Assembly (NCBI RefSeq): GCF_001522545.3
Contig: NC_031770.1
Span: forward strand, 108,631,368-108,695,367
DNA: 64,000 bases
From: Parus major
Lineage: Eukaryota > Chordata > Aves > Passeriformes > Paridae
Reading direction: 5' to 3'
Made by a program: the position numbers and the translations under genes. The notes beneath the pieces are model-generated. The model was not told where the DNA came from. It made no database searches and was given only the letters and a program-made list of their open reading frames with translations. Shown one piece after another: positions 1 through 12,479 of this stretch (the first letter of the stretch is position 1; every line of letters begins with the position of its first letter).

Positions 1-1869
1 TTTCCTCTTTTAATATACAGCTTTCAAGTCTGGTATATTGGGCACAAAAACTGACCTGCTGACCTCGTCTTTCAAGCTGAAGTATGAGGCAATATCTGAC
101 CAATTATGTTTCAGTTGCAAGCCCTATGTAGATGGAATATTTCTCAGGATGTGGATAGGAGTCAGTAGTATTTCCCTTTATGTTTAAATGGCTTTTTTAG
201 CCACTTAGAGATTAAGTGGTGAATATAAAGGGAGAGACCAAAAAAAAGGACTTTAAAAGGTGCTAAATTTATCATGTGCCATAAAAGCAAAGATATCTAA
301 TAAGCCACCAGTACTTCTTGGGTGGTTTTTCAGTTTCGTTTTACACTTTTGAGATTAAAAGATACATGCAAAAATATGTACAAAGTACCTTTTAGAAACT
401 TTGGAAGAGGTCAAGGAGAAAATAGCTGGATTTCAAAAGCTGAACTTTTCAAGGATTTTCTCTGATTTCTCTAAAACAAGATAGCCTCCTCCTCCTCTTA
501 ATAGTTCTTCAATGCCTTTTTGGTAGCCAAAATCTTTGTTCTTTTTTTTTTTTTTTTTTTTTTTTAAGCAGCTTTGTAAAAGAAGAACTAAAAATTAATT
601 ATGGCTATGGAACTTTTGCACAGAAGAGTTTAAAAAGCACAGACGTAAAGAAGGGAAAAAGATGAGGGCCCATTTATCTCATATTGACAGGACTAGCTTC
701 AAAAGATGACCTTGAATCATAATCATCCTAATGAGCTGAAAATATTTCACTTTAACAAGTGAAACTATAATCAAATCAGTTTCTGAAAGCTCTACTAATG
801 AGCATTTCCTTTGATGAAAACATGGTTCACTGTCTTAGTCTGCAGGAGGTGCACTACAGTAAGAGGCCAGCTCATGACAACTCATTAGCTGACCTGGGGA
901 GAGACTAATTTGAATGCTTTTGATAAAAATTTCAAGGCTTTTTACTTAAATTACAATTTATGCACTTTTATAAATAGTCTAATTTTTATAAGTTGGGGGA
1001 AACGGGTTAGGAAGACTTCAAAGTCATGGAACAAAGTTTGTTTACAACATTTATTCTGTAGGATCTACAGAACTTTCAGGGGAGAATATTTTTAGTTGGT
1101 ACTTTTATTTTTTTCCTGCATAAAAAACAAATGTCCTGAATTCAACCAATTCTTATGTTTGTTTATGCACAGAAGAAGAGATCTGCCCTCCCCAGCTCCC
1201 TTTTTTCCTGACTGATGAAAACCCTTTAAACTTTATAGCATTTAGCACTGGCAATATTTAAAGTCACTATTATTTACTGTGAGATACTATATCAATTATC
1301 TCCAGAAAAAAACAAGCTTGTCTCATTAGGAAACTCAGTAATTCATTCAATTTCTTTAAACTAGAGGCAGAACTCAAATGAGAAACGATTACACAAATCT
1401 GGTTTACTACCGTAGAGCCCCCCTTCCAGGGCTTATTCATTAGGATTATTCATCATTTTAACTCCTGCTCTGCTCAACACAGAGAAACACTTTCCTGTTT
1501 TTCCTCCCTGCATGGCAGAGTTGCTGTCAATGCTGCACTTCACACTGGAGTGTTCCTCAGCTGTTTTAAGTTTCACTCCCAGTCTGATCTTGGCTTTCAG
1601 AGACTTTTCCCTCTCCAGCACTGCCTTTGCTGCAGACTTTTAAGGCTGTGTGTGTTATGTGTCAGTGTGCTCTCCTCAGCCTCTCTGTGCTGCAAAAGCT
1701 GCTCTGAGATGCACAGACTGAGCACCTTGTCACAGTTTAACAGATTATCCTGACTCTGACTGAAGCAGGAACGTGATGCTTCCAGTTTGTGCTCCTCTCA
1801 GTAAGTGATTTTTCTGCAGTACACACAGTAAGGGTTTTGTACATTGAGAGTAAGAGAAGTTATATTTCT
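1..1869. other. Unique AT-rich sequence, no gene seen
   Basis: Non-repetitive AT-rich DNA. It holds a 24-base T run at 542-565. The stretch 720-910 has several 'taatgag' and 'cattagct' homeodomain-like words and could be a weak conserved element. The pyrimidine-rich stretch 1440-1750 has short open frames on both strands without coding character. No repeat family or exon was recognised. Confidence 0.6.
542..565. repeat. Poly-T homopolymer run
   Basis: Twenty-four consecutive T residues. There is no retroelement body next to it, so it is scored as a simple homopolymer and not as the tail of a retrocopy. Confidence 0.9.
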
Positions 1870-2044
1870 CTTGCCCAGAAAAATTGTGGTTGCCCCATCC
1901 TGCAAGTGTTCAAGGCTGGATTGGACAGGGCAAGGAACAGCCTGGGACAGAGGAAGTGTCCCCTGCCCATGCCAGGGGGTGGAACAGGATGATCTTTAAT
2001 GTCTCCTTCAACCCAAACCATTCTAGGATTCTGTGGTTCTGTGA
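1870..2044 (+). repeat. CR1 LINE 3'-end fragment
   Basis: This is a 5'-truncated CR1 copy. It starts in the 'ttgcccagaa' block, runs through 'caaggctggattgg' and 'gcccatgccagggggtgga', and ends in the 'cccaaaccattctaggatt' block followed by 'ctgtggttctgtg'. These are the ordered landmarks of the avian CR1 3' untranslated region, including the degenerate 8-base terminal repeat. Only the non-coding tail is left. The open frames crossing it are artefacts of the repeat. Confidence 0.92.
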
Positions 2045-2240
2045 GTCCAGCATAAATCTGTGCTGGCTGCCTGGGATAAGCATTGCAGAGCTCAAAGTAT
2101 CTCTTATCAGCTCAGATCAGATCTCAGATCTCTTCTATTTGCTGCAAAGGTCCATGAAAATGAGCTTTATTAGTGATTTACAGCTGGAAATTATGGTCTT
2201 GATCTAAAACTTGCTAAGGAGATCTCCCTGATGTCCCCCA

Positions 2241-2530
2241 GCCATGGAATCAATATGGAATCATTAAATTTTTATGATTATTTTTATGATTTTCTTTAGA
2301 AAAAGACCTCTAAGATCATCAATCCAGCCTTTGAATATCACATGGTTTGGTATCACATTGTGAATTACCACATGTACTCATTTTTTGAACCCTTCCAGAG
2401 ATGGTGACTCCATTGCTGCTCTGATTAAGGTGTTCCATTTCCTGACCACAAATTTTCTTCCTTTTGTGAAGAAAATGTCCAATCTAAAACTCTCCTGGTG
2501 TGACTTGAGGTCAATTTCCCATTGTCATGT
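2241..2530 (-). repeat. CR1 LINE 3'-end fragment
   Basis: Reverse-complement CR1 tail. On the + strand it begins 'ggaatcattaaattttta', continues 'aaaagacctctaagatcatc', then 'agagatggtgactccattgc', and ends near 'acttgaggtcaatttcccat'. The order and spacing match the last 280 or so bases of an older CR1 subfamily. The 'tttttatgatt' words near its start look like a degenerate terminal repeat. It is the only clear - strand CR1 in the left half. Confidence 0.9.
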
Positions 2531-4714
2531 TCTATGAAGTTTTTGTGCACTTGATTGAATCACTAAGAGTTAGGAAAACTTATCACTTAAAAATTAAGCC
2601 AGCATTTGGAAGCTTTAGTGATTTTTTTCATTTTAATCTCTTGGATTTCACTCATCTATGTGACAATACTTCCATCAAGGGGAGAAAAAAAAAAAGAAAG
2701 AAAGAACTTCCCTAGGTCCCTTGTAGGATTATACTTTTTTAAGTCCTTGAAAATGTAAAATAAAAGCAGTGGTGGTTTGACAGAAGTGGGAAGCGAGGGA
2801 AGGAAAAAAATCTCTTAGAAGCCTCCAGTACCTGAGGTGGGTGAAGGTGATAGGGCTCCTAAGTGCAGCGAGCAGGTGGATGGCAGGAGCTCCTCTCTGG
2901 AGAAAGGAGAATGTGGACCTGCTAAAGACTCTGACTGATGATCCCTGTCAAATTCTGTTGCTGTGACTGAGGAATTTGCCAGCTTACTGTCAAGCTGCAG
3001 TCATGGTCTGCAGCTTGCTGTTCTTTTACCAGAGGCAGCAGAATGGGTTTGTGCTCCTGGAATATTAATTTAAAGGCCTTTTGTTGCAGTTTAGATTTTG
3101 CTAAATCTGACAGGGATTGTTAAATTGAGATTTAAATTTGCATGTGCCAATTCTTATTCCTCCAGCATCTTAAAATCCTCTTGGAGCCTTTGTACCTCCT
3201 GCACCACCATCGTGTGGTGATTGTACTGTTTTCAGAAAGAGCATATTTTAGCTAGGGTACTCCAGGAATCTCCCACCTCATGGACTGACAAGATCTCCTT
3301 TTACCTTCTTTTCCCCTTTCATGAAATAAAGATAAAAGTACACATCCTTGTTTCCTTGGGATTGCACATTCAACTTTGGCAAACTCTTTGTATCCTTACA
3401 CTGAATATCCCACTGAAGGAACACTGATAAATCTGATGGGATAATCAAAAAATTCTGAAGATTTATAGAAAATTGTGATCTCCTTTACGTATTATTTCTT
3501 ATTTCAGTGGTTAATTCTGGTATAGAAAAGTGAATTTTCCTTTGAGAATTACAAGAACATGAAAAACAACCCAAAACAACAAACCCCCAACATAAAGAGT
3601 AAAAAGAAACTTGGTTGAAATATATTTCTAATATTTTCTTTTTTCTCTTTACAGAAGTCTTAGTCGGAGAAAAATCAAAGGATAGTAAATAATGCAAGAA
3701 AATGCAGTTAATTAGGAAAGCTTTGTGGCTAGCCCAGCACCCATCTGTTCCAACTAATAGAAGGAATTGTTCATAAAACTGAGAACAAACTCACCACAGA
3801 AAAGTAGAATGATAGAAATATTAAAAACTCCAATTTGTGGATGTTTTCATAAGGGGAAGAGAAAACTTTTATATTTAATTTACAAAATTTTTCATTACAC
3901 TTTCTCCCTTATTCTTTTTTAGCATCTTGGTTGTGGCAGAGCCTAGAATAAGCCAGTGTGAGGTGTCAAGAAAGGAGAAACATCCTGAATGTACTAAAAA
4001 CAGAAACACTGAAAAAAGCCAGTGAGTGCTCAGGTGGACAAAGAGTATTTGTGTAATCTCCCATAAATTCTGATGTTCTCACAAATGTCAGTACAACACG
4101 ATATTCTTCCAAACATTTATAAAAGACATCATGCTTCACCATCCACTTAAAAAAAATATCTTGGAAGGGAGAATCAGAAGGAATTATGCATGACTTGCAC
4201 AGCTAATCATACAACTTGAGTAACAAACATCAAATAGTTGCAGCAAACAGCTCATGAGCAACCAAATGTCTGAAAATTATTCATTAAAATAATTCTGCTA
4301 GCACTTAATAATCATGCTGGAAAAAAAATAATCACAAAGAGCAAATAAAAATGGAGTCTGGGAGCATTTAAAAAAAATATTTATGCTATTGAAATATACT
4401 CAGACTAGGACATTTGGCTTCAGGGACAGAGGTCTGACAGAGCTTCATTCCTAGCACTAACATCTCCCTATTAAAGCCAAAGGATAACTTTAAGAATAAA
4501 ATTTAATAAAAGGTTAGATTTTATGATTCTTAGAAAATTTCTTTCCAAAGACCCAGCAAGACAGGAAGTCACCCCCACTCTTCACCTGCTCCTTTTAAAT
4601 GTCACAGAGACATTTAGATGAAAAGGCAAAGTTGATGAACAGTGAATAAAGGGGACTCACAAAAAAAGGGAGAGCAAATAGGGACAGAACAAGGAGAAAT
4701 GTTTTTAAATTAAA
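2531..4714. other. Unique AT-rich sequence, no gene seen
   Basis: No repeat family, exon or RNA gene was recognised. A purine-rich simple tract (A-run followed by GAAA units) lies near 2685-2707. The longest open frames are about 70 codons and show no recognisable domain. Confidence 0.6.
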
Positions 4715-4948
4715 AAAAGGAGAGATTTAGATTAGATATTAGAAAACAAAATCTTTCCTGTTGGGGTGGTGGCACAGGGTGCCCAGAGAAGCTGTGGCTG
4801 CCCCATTCCTGGAAGTGTCCAAGGCCAGGCTGGATGGGGCTTGGAGCAGCCTGGGATGGTGGAAGGTGCCCCTGGTCGTGGCAGGGACATAGAACTGGTT
4901 GATCTTTAAGGTCCCTGTCAGACCAAACCATTTTGTGATTTTATGATT
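4715..4948 (+). repeat. CR1 LINE 3'-end fragment
   Basis: Well preserved CR1 tail. In order it has 'gagatttagattagatatta', 'ggtgcccagagaagctgtgg', 'tccaaggccaggctggatgg', 'ggcttggagcagcctgggat' and the terminal 'gattttatgatt'. This is the young avian CR1 type also seen at 16.2, 39.7, 57.2 and 59.2 kb. Confidence 0.95.
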
Positions 4949-6883
4949 ATAATATAAAGTTTCTCCTTTCTAAAAGAGATTATTCCAATCCTTACACTCT
5001 CTTCCCTTTTCTTCTGCCTTGATTGTTTACATGTCCTCTACCTTCCACCAGTCTCAGTCCTTTCTGAAAGGATTGCTTCTTGTTACACCAGAAGAAAAGA
5101 ATTATTATCCAGGGGGAAGCACGGATAACTCTTGGTCTGTCAAGTGCAGGACCATGAATATTAGTGCCAAATACCTAAGGAGGAGGCAGACCAGAATGTA
5201 GAGGTGGATATCAGTGGCCATAGGAAGGGGTTAAAGGGAATTCATGATAGTTTCATGGCTGGCAATGTTGTTTTTCATGAAGTTCTGAAGGGGGATGAGT
5301 AGAGATAAGGATGACAATTTCTTCCATAGTGGGATATCTAAAAAAGAAAAAAAGTAGGAAAAGAAGAAAGGAGAAAAGTTTCAAAAATGACAACTATGTG
5401 AATTATTTCCCTCTTTGCTCATGGTGCTCAGCAGTTAGGACTGTGATGCTAAGAGAGTCTGAAGGATATATTCACCAATGTGAATTATGCAGGGCAAATT
5501 TTCTTGGTAGTTGGAGTTTTTAATTTTCTAATATCAGTATTAGACCAAAATGTGCACGTGCATGTATGAATACACAATGCTGAAATGTAGACATCAAAAT
5601 GCATCTATTTATCTTCTAGAATGTAAAAGGAGACATTAGAAAGGGTATATATACCATTACATACATATGTTCAGAATTAATTTAAATGAGGATTTAATTT
5701 TAATGCATAACTTCTATGTAATCATAAAGAAAAAGTAAAAATTATTTTTAAGGGCAGTTTACTGGTGATAGATGTTGAAAAATTAATTTGAATGATGATA
5801 AAAAAAAAATTAGTAGTCACATACCATGTTCCTATTTATCAAGGTGCTCTGTTACAGAGAGAAAAGTGATTCAGCTAAAAATGTTGTATTGTTGTTGATA
5901 TTTACATCTGTTCTGGCCTTACCCAAACTTCTCATGTCTCGGTTTCACACAATTATTTTCCTGGTGGATGTTCTCTTTCCTACTTATTTGCATCTTGGCA
6001 CTCATGCATCACTTCTGGCTGGTGTTTCAGGTGCCTGTGAGCTTAACTGGTAATCTGAGGATGAATTTATAGGGTCAGGAATGGAAAACAGAGGCCACTT
6101 CCATGTGCCACAAGCTGCCAGGAGCTGGAACCTGCTGAGACCTTGTCCTCCAGGTATCTCCTTTAATTCTCACACCCTTATTTGCAACCCAGCTCTGTGG
6201 CTTCTCCCCAGTCAGATGATCTCCTGCTTTCCTCTCCCTGCTCTTTACCTGGTTCAGGTGCCTCAGACCCTGGGAGAGGAGAAATTTCAGAGGTTTGCCT
6301 GAGGGTGTAAGGCAGGAAGCCACGTCAGACAGAGCCTGCTGTCTGACCCAGCTCTAATGTTGTGGATTGCTGCCTCCAGGATGCCTGTAGCATGTCCACA
6401 TGGTTCTGCTGGCTCTCTGAGCCTGAAATACAGTTTAGACCTAGTTAGTGGGAGCAGCACACGGAGGGACTGATTCAGAATGCTGCACTGGGGAGAGAAC
6501 ACATCGCTTTGAAGCTTTCTCTGAAGAGGCTTTGCTTGGCTCCCTGCTTGTCCCTCTGTCCTCATGACATTGATAGTTCACAGAGCAGGTTCCCAAAATA
6601 CATTTCATACTTTAAGGAGAAAAATGGGGAAAAAAAAAATAAACTATTTTCCCTGATAATTCTGTTCCTCTGACAAAAAAAACCTTGTTTTCTGAGCAAA
6701 AATTCAACATAAGTTTTGAAATTGTCATCTAAGCTTATTCAGAAAACAAGATGCTGGCTTTTTCCCAGTGCCATGGATTGCTGTTCCTATTCAGGGAATA
6801 CATACAGTTAGATTGCAAGGGGGGATGGACTCTACCTAGTGTGTATTTAGAATTTGCTTTTATAGATATAACTATAGAATGTG

Positions 6884-6885
<2 letters not shown>
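4949..6885. other. Unique sequence, no gene seen
   Basis: AT-rich up to about 6050. A GC-richer, CpG-poor stretch follows at 6075-6565 with overlapping open frames of up to 92 codons on both strands. No conserved motif, splice structure or repeat family was recognised in it. Confidence 0.55.
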
Positions 6886-6924
<39 letters not shown>

Positions 6925-6925
6925 A
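6886..6925. repeat. (TA)n microsatellite
   Basis: About 17 uninterrupted TA units followed by 'gtata'. It lies about 20 bases upstream of the CR1 fragment that begins at 6943. Confidence 0.97.
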
Positions 6926-6942
6926 ACATTTTCTAGCTGATA

Positions 6943-7040
6943 ATGCCTCCAGATCTGGAGTCCCCACCACAGGAAGGACATGGAGCTCCCAGGCAGACCC
7001 CAGAGGAGGAACCAAGCTGGTCAGAGGGATGGAGAAGCTC
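6943..7040 (+). repeat. CR1 LINE, ORF2 C-terminal part (5' piece of split copy)
   Basis: Matches the end of the CR1 ORF2 coding region. The run 'aaggacatggagctc' can be read as K-D-M-E-L, followed by a Q-R-R-like stretch and 'tcagagggatggag'. The match stops abruptly at 7040 and resumes at about 7329. The reading frame is broken. The join point falls inside the CR1 segment whose usual form is 'ggagcacctctcctatgaa', so the two pieces are one insertion interrupted later. Confidence 0.8.
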
Positions 7041-7322
7041 TGTAGCCCTGAAAATTAAACCTTCTGATAATGTTCTCGTAGTTTCAGTTACTTTCCCATG
7101 AGAGTCTGGTAAACATAAGTTGTTTATCACATTTCTTCTGATGAAGGTTTTTTGATGGGTGTTTTGCATGGCCAGTGTGCTTGGGAAGGTGGTGGTTTGG
7201 GAAGGTGGTTATCCAATCCCTGGTCATTGTCAAGAATCTATAAATACTGGAGTCAGAAAATAAAGTTACTTTCTTTCCTGCCATACCATTGAGGTGTGTC
7301 CATGTGAATCATTCCTTGTCCA
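7041..7322 (+). mobile_element. Probable solo LTR inserted in CR1
   Basis: A 282-base block starts 'tgtagccctg', ends '...tgtcca', and interrupts a CR1 copy. It has promoter-like order: CCAAT at 7213-7217, a TATA box 'tataaata' at 7239-7246 and a polyadenylation signal 'aataaa' at 7259-7264, followed by a T/C-rich stretch. These, with TG...CA ends, fit a retroviral long terminal repeat. The flanks 'agctc' (7036-7040) and 'agttc' (7324-7328) could be a 5-base target duplication with one mismatch. No internal retroviral genes are present. The family is not identified. Confidence 0.6.
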
Positions 7323-7750
7323 TAGTTCTGCTATGAGAAAGTCTGAGAGAATTGGGGTGGTTCAGCCTAGAGAGGAGAAGGTTTCAGGTGCCCCAGTTGT
7401 GGCCTTCCAGTCCCTGAAGGGAGCCAAAAAAAAGACAGAGAGAGACTTTCTATGAGAATGAGAGGACAAGAGGGAACAACTTCAAACTGCAAGAGAATAG
7501 GTTTAGTTTAGATAGGTTTAGATATCAGAAAAAATAATATTTTCTGTGAGGGTGGTAAGGCCCAGGAATGGGTTGCCCAGAGAAGTTATGGATGTCCTAT
7601 ACTGGGATATATTCAGGACCAGGCTGGATGGAGCTGTGAGCAATCTGGTCTTGTGGAAGGTGTCCCTGCCCATGACAGGGGATTGGAACAAAGTGATTTG
7701 TAAAGTCTTTTTTAACTCAAACCATGCTATGATTCTTGATCTTGATTCTA
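7323..7750 (+). repeat. CR1 LINE 3' part (3' piece of split copy)
   Basis: This continues the copy interrupted at 7040. It includes 'ggtggttcagcctagagagg', 'ggccttccagtccctgaagg', 'gggttgcccagagaagttat', 'ggaccaggctggatggagct' and the tail ending near 'catgctatgattcttgat'. With the 5' piece it covers roughly the last 520 bases of CR1, from the ORF2 end through the 3' untranslated region. Point changes and small insertions break every coding frame. Confidence 0.93.
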
Positions 7751-10700
7751 TCTTGACACCCCAGATATCCCCACCTAGAATCACCTTAAGAAGATGAAGA
7801 AGCTGAGAGAACAGATGATGCTTATATGGACCTGAAAATCCATTTCACCTCATGTACTTACTACTTCATAGTACTTAAGGATTTATTGATGGCCCACAGC
7901 CAGGCAGCACTAGAACTGACAGAATTGGCTAGAATTCAGCTTAAGGAAATGGTTGTTTCCATGTATCTTCCTTTCTATCACAAAACCTCACATGCTTGAG
8001 ACATTTCTGCTTCTTCAAATATTTTTCTGTTGGTTTCTACAGCACATGAACTTCTGAATGCAATTGAAATTGTTAAAAGGCTAAATCAAAAAGATTTGTG
8101 CTTATTTTTTCCTTTTGAGTGGTTATTAAATTTTGATAAATTTCTATACTTTTGAATAAATTCTTTTCTTGCATCACATTATTCACATTTTCATAGCTCT
8201 TTGCACTTATCCATGGAAATGGCTGTGATCCTAGAAGAGGAAAGTTAAGCCTTTGCAAACCACAGAGGCTCTTACAGACACTACACTTATGAACACTTTG
8301 TGTATAATAAATGCAATTTTAATCCCTGTCACTTACAGGTTGTTCTGTCATTGATCCTCGATGGAGGTTAATTCTCCTTCACATGTAGTGAAAAGCACTG
8401 TGTGAATACTCCTCACCTGCTTCCAGTGCAAATTGTTCTCAGTATAAATCATGGTAATAATGCTTTTTAACTCATTTGGGTTCCTTTGCTGTGACACAGA
8501 TTAGGATATAGTGAGAAACTGCCTCCTGGCAGCAGGGCTGGGGGACATTTACCTTCAGATGACGGCAAGAAACAACCAAAGACACAAATGTCTTGGACAA
8601 GTAGAAATCAGATTGCAACAGCAGCAAGTGGAGTCATGGAGGTAACAGGAAGAGGTGGTGAGTGATCATTCCAGTCATCCAGACTGCACAGTTTTCTTGT
8701 GTTATTTAATAAAATAGAATTAAAGCTGCACCCAGTTTAGATGAGGTGATTAGCTTTTTATTATCAACTCTTTGCAGTTAGAGTGTGAGCAAGAAAATAA
8801 AGGGCATTCCTCTGTCTTCCTCAAAGATTCTTCAGTCTTCATTTTTCCATTTTTTCAGCTGAGCTCAACTCCTCTTCTTATATGATTTTTGCTTCTATAT
8901 TACAATCTGATTGCACCAACCTGACTGCTTTTAATTTTCCTTGCTGTGGAAGAATACAAATTAAATGGGTTTCTTGCTCATATTTGTGGTGTTTTGTCTC
9001 TCTTTTGCCACAGTAACACTCTTTTTGATTTAACTGTTTTCATTATTATTTTCTCATGGTGTCCCCAAAACAAGAATCACCCATCTTATTGCCTTTAAAC
9101 CACTGTGTGAGAGAAGATTAAAAATAATAATAATAATAATTATAAAGGAGAGAAAATGGGCTAAGTTACCTGTTTAAGACAGGTTAGATCCAAATATATA
9201 AGAAATTGATTTTTTCCATCTATATTTGAGCCCAAATAAATATGTCTTCCCTTTCTTCAGGGAATTCCATCTGTCTCTTCCCTTAGCATGTAAGTGATGT
9301 TTTGTCTGCACTGCATGTAAAAGCTGACCTTCCTCCTCCCCACTCCTGCCTGGACACCCTGGGCCTGTTTGGGTGCAGATTTAGATCACAAATGTACCAT
9401 TTGTTTCAACTACATTGCTTGTGTTGTAAAACATTATTGCACCTCAGGAAGAAATTCAAGGGCTGAAGTCAACTTACCAAGTCAATGGGAATTTCACCAG
9501 TGCCCTCAGAGAAATCAGGCCAAACTCTTAATTTGCTGTTTCATCTGTATCAGATACATCAGCTATGACTTCACTAGCACTGAACAAGCACTGAAACTCA
9601 ATTTTTGGTATGTGATCTGTTAGCACAGATCTGAAACAGTTTTCTCCTGAACCACCAAGTGGCAGGGACCTAGAATTTCCCCCAGAGTCCTGGGTTTTAT
9701 AATGGATGAAGAACCATTCCCAATAAGCAGTTTACAGCCAACCACTTTGTTTTATTTCATTAGCAGAGACATGCCCAGGCCATAATGGGCACCTCTTGGG
9801 CCAGAGAATGTTACTTTCATTAGAATATATTTGAATGTATTAATATAGATGTAGTAGATTGAACAAACATTAACAACTATTGAGAGAAACAATTATACAT
9901 TGAATGTTCAGTCACAGGAAACAAACTTTTCCACATATAAGTTAGGGGTGCCCAACCAAAAGGGTTTGGGATATTAATCTTCTTTTCTTCTCTTTTCTCT
10001 CCTTTCTCTCATTCCCTTTTTCATAAATAATTAGTTAACCTATGGCAAAGGGGAATAACCTAAAGTTCATTTTCTAGGCTTAAATAAAACATTAGCTGGT
10101 TTGGCATTTTCAGATTTCAAAAGCTTCTTTCAAGAGGTAAAGAGAGTTCTTAGATATTAAAGACTAAAGCCAGTAATAATTGCCACGGGGTTAATTGGGA
10201 ATGAGAGAGAGCAAGCTTGGTACCCACTCAAATTAGTTATGGATTAATGAAGCCAAGGAAAATAATAAGTTAACGTTGTAATTGATAAAGCTATATCAAA
10301 GGCTGTGTGTTTTGCTTGGGCTTTTCACCAGTTTTTTGTACCCAGAATTCTCTGCTCCTCCAGTGAACTATTAATAGCCAAAATCTTCATGGTCTACAAA
10401 TCCAGAATAACTTCAGCCTTCTCTTCCATAAAGGCAGGATTTCACAATGCAGACAATCACTGTTGCTGAATGGGGAGAAAGAGCACATATCATCACTTCC
10501 ATAATCCTCTCAGAGAAATCTGTCTCATCCTGCTGCACTGGAGACAGTGCGCTGCAGCTCACTTAGCTCTCAGGAAACATTCTCTCAGATAAAAACTAAT
10601 TTCTAGGGGTTGTCAGGAGGAAAGAGCAAAGAAATGGGGATTATCTCTCTTGCCCAGGATAAGCATGTAAGTAGGAGAATAACCCTACCTAGAAATATTA

Positions 10701-12479
10701 TACCATACACTGATAAATGTTAGTGTGATAAATCACAGACTTTTGGCATCTGATAGTTAAGTTTCTTGTCAGAGAAGAGAGATTAAAATTATCAGAAAAA
10801 CGTTTGTCTCATGCTGATGCAGGTAAAATGAACTGCCTGTCTCTCACTGGCCTAAGAGTGATATCAAATGTTTGGTTTAGATGCTATGTTAGATGTTTAT
10901 CTTCAAAATGGGAAGAATCTGCATTATCCCATAAACAGAGAAACTGAAACATAGGCATGGAGAAGTTAAAATTCATCAGGTCTTGATGGCAAATAACTCA
11001 GCTGGACAGGGTTGTTTCTTCACAGGACTCCCTCAAGAGTCCAGCAGGCTTCTAGATCTGAAGGTCCTGGACAGACACTGGCTGCAAATTCTCATATGAT
11101 ATCTGGGGATGATCTACACTTGCAGAAGAGTCCTGTGAAGGCTCTGGCTCCATGGAAGAAATAAAGAATCCACTGTTATAAGCAGTTATTCATCTGCCAG
11201 GCTGAAGGTCTTTAAGGGTATACTAGGACAGGTCCACCTCTCCTCTTAGTTCCATATCCCGTGTGAAGAGCAGAACACAGTAACTTAGGACCCCTTGATA
11301 GATATCTAATCAAACAGGAAGCAAATAACCATGATGGAGTAAGAGAAATCTCTTAAGGATTGGTTATTCTCAGACATTTTTCTCTCTTTTTTTTTTTTTT
11401 TTTTTAATTCATAATATATAAAAGTATAATTTGTAGATGTTTAATTGGGTCAGACAGATGTTACTGTGTACCCTGTATGAGGAGCACCCTTAGAGACATC
11501 CTCTTTTCTCACATGGTAATTTTTTTTAGGTGGAATTTCAGAACTCAGGACATTTGTTAGATGTTTCCATCCATTATTTTTGTTTTGAGCCCAGGTGAAA
11601 TGGGTCTTTCACTTCAATGATATCTTTCCTGTCCTTATACTCTGCAGAAGTCACTGGATGTTCAAGACATTATCTTTCCTTTACACTTTACTGTACTGTA
11701 TAGAACAGTAAAAACAATAATTTTTCTGGAAATGCCAGATAAAAATGTGTCTTTCTTCAGACACAGTGGCCAGAAACATGTTTTCTCACCAGCCAAAAAA
11801 CCCCTAAATTTTCTTCTTGCTTGGAAGTCTAGCAAATCTTAAGTAGGAGTGGAAGCCCAGATCTCAGGAATTACTGCTGTGTGCAGAAACTGGATAAAAA
11901 GAAGGACATAAAACAGAGAATATCCCTTACGTCTGGGGTTTGGATGAAAGGCAGAGTTCCTGCTGAAGCAGGAGACATTAATGAGGTTGTGTTTCTCCTC
12001 AAGCCTTCTTTGTGTCTCTTGATCTTATAGTCTTGAAGGGACTGCTAAAGCAGAGCACTTCTACATCTCCAAAGCTGACTGAAAGGATGGATACTGGCAT
12101 TTCACTGGTGTGGTGACAACTGAATATGTCTTCAGCAGCCTTCCTTCAAAAAGTTCCAATATCCTGTTCTTTGCAGTATATTACTCTTAAAATAATATAT
12201 TGATTGAACTTTTTGTGGGAGACTGCAGGTCTTGGTTCCTATTTCTTCAACTACATGCTTATACTAATTGAAAAACAATCCCTTCACCAATTTTTTCTGT
12301 ACTTCTCCAGTGTTTGTTTGCAGTGATATCAGGTTGTAACACCTGGGCTGAGTAATAGTTTATTTATCTATAAATAGGTTATTTGCAGAGCAGTCACTAA
12401 TCACCACCATAAGTTCGGATGGAAGAACCTGACCCTGAAACACCACAATGCAGTTGAACAGTTGACAGCATTTAGAGAC
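7751..12479. other. Unique AT-rich sequence, no gene seen
   Basis: A long repeat-poor stretch. It contains an (AAT)n tract at about 9121-9141 and a 19-base T run at 11387-11405. No CR1 piece, LTR, exon or RNA gene was recognised. Its lack of young repeats over more than 4 kb is unusual for this window and could mean constraint, but no motif cluster stands out. Confidence 0.55.
11387..11405. repeat. Poly-T homopolymer run
   Basis: Nineteen consecutive T residues after a short CT-rich lead. No attached retroelement was seen. Confidence 0.9.
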
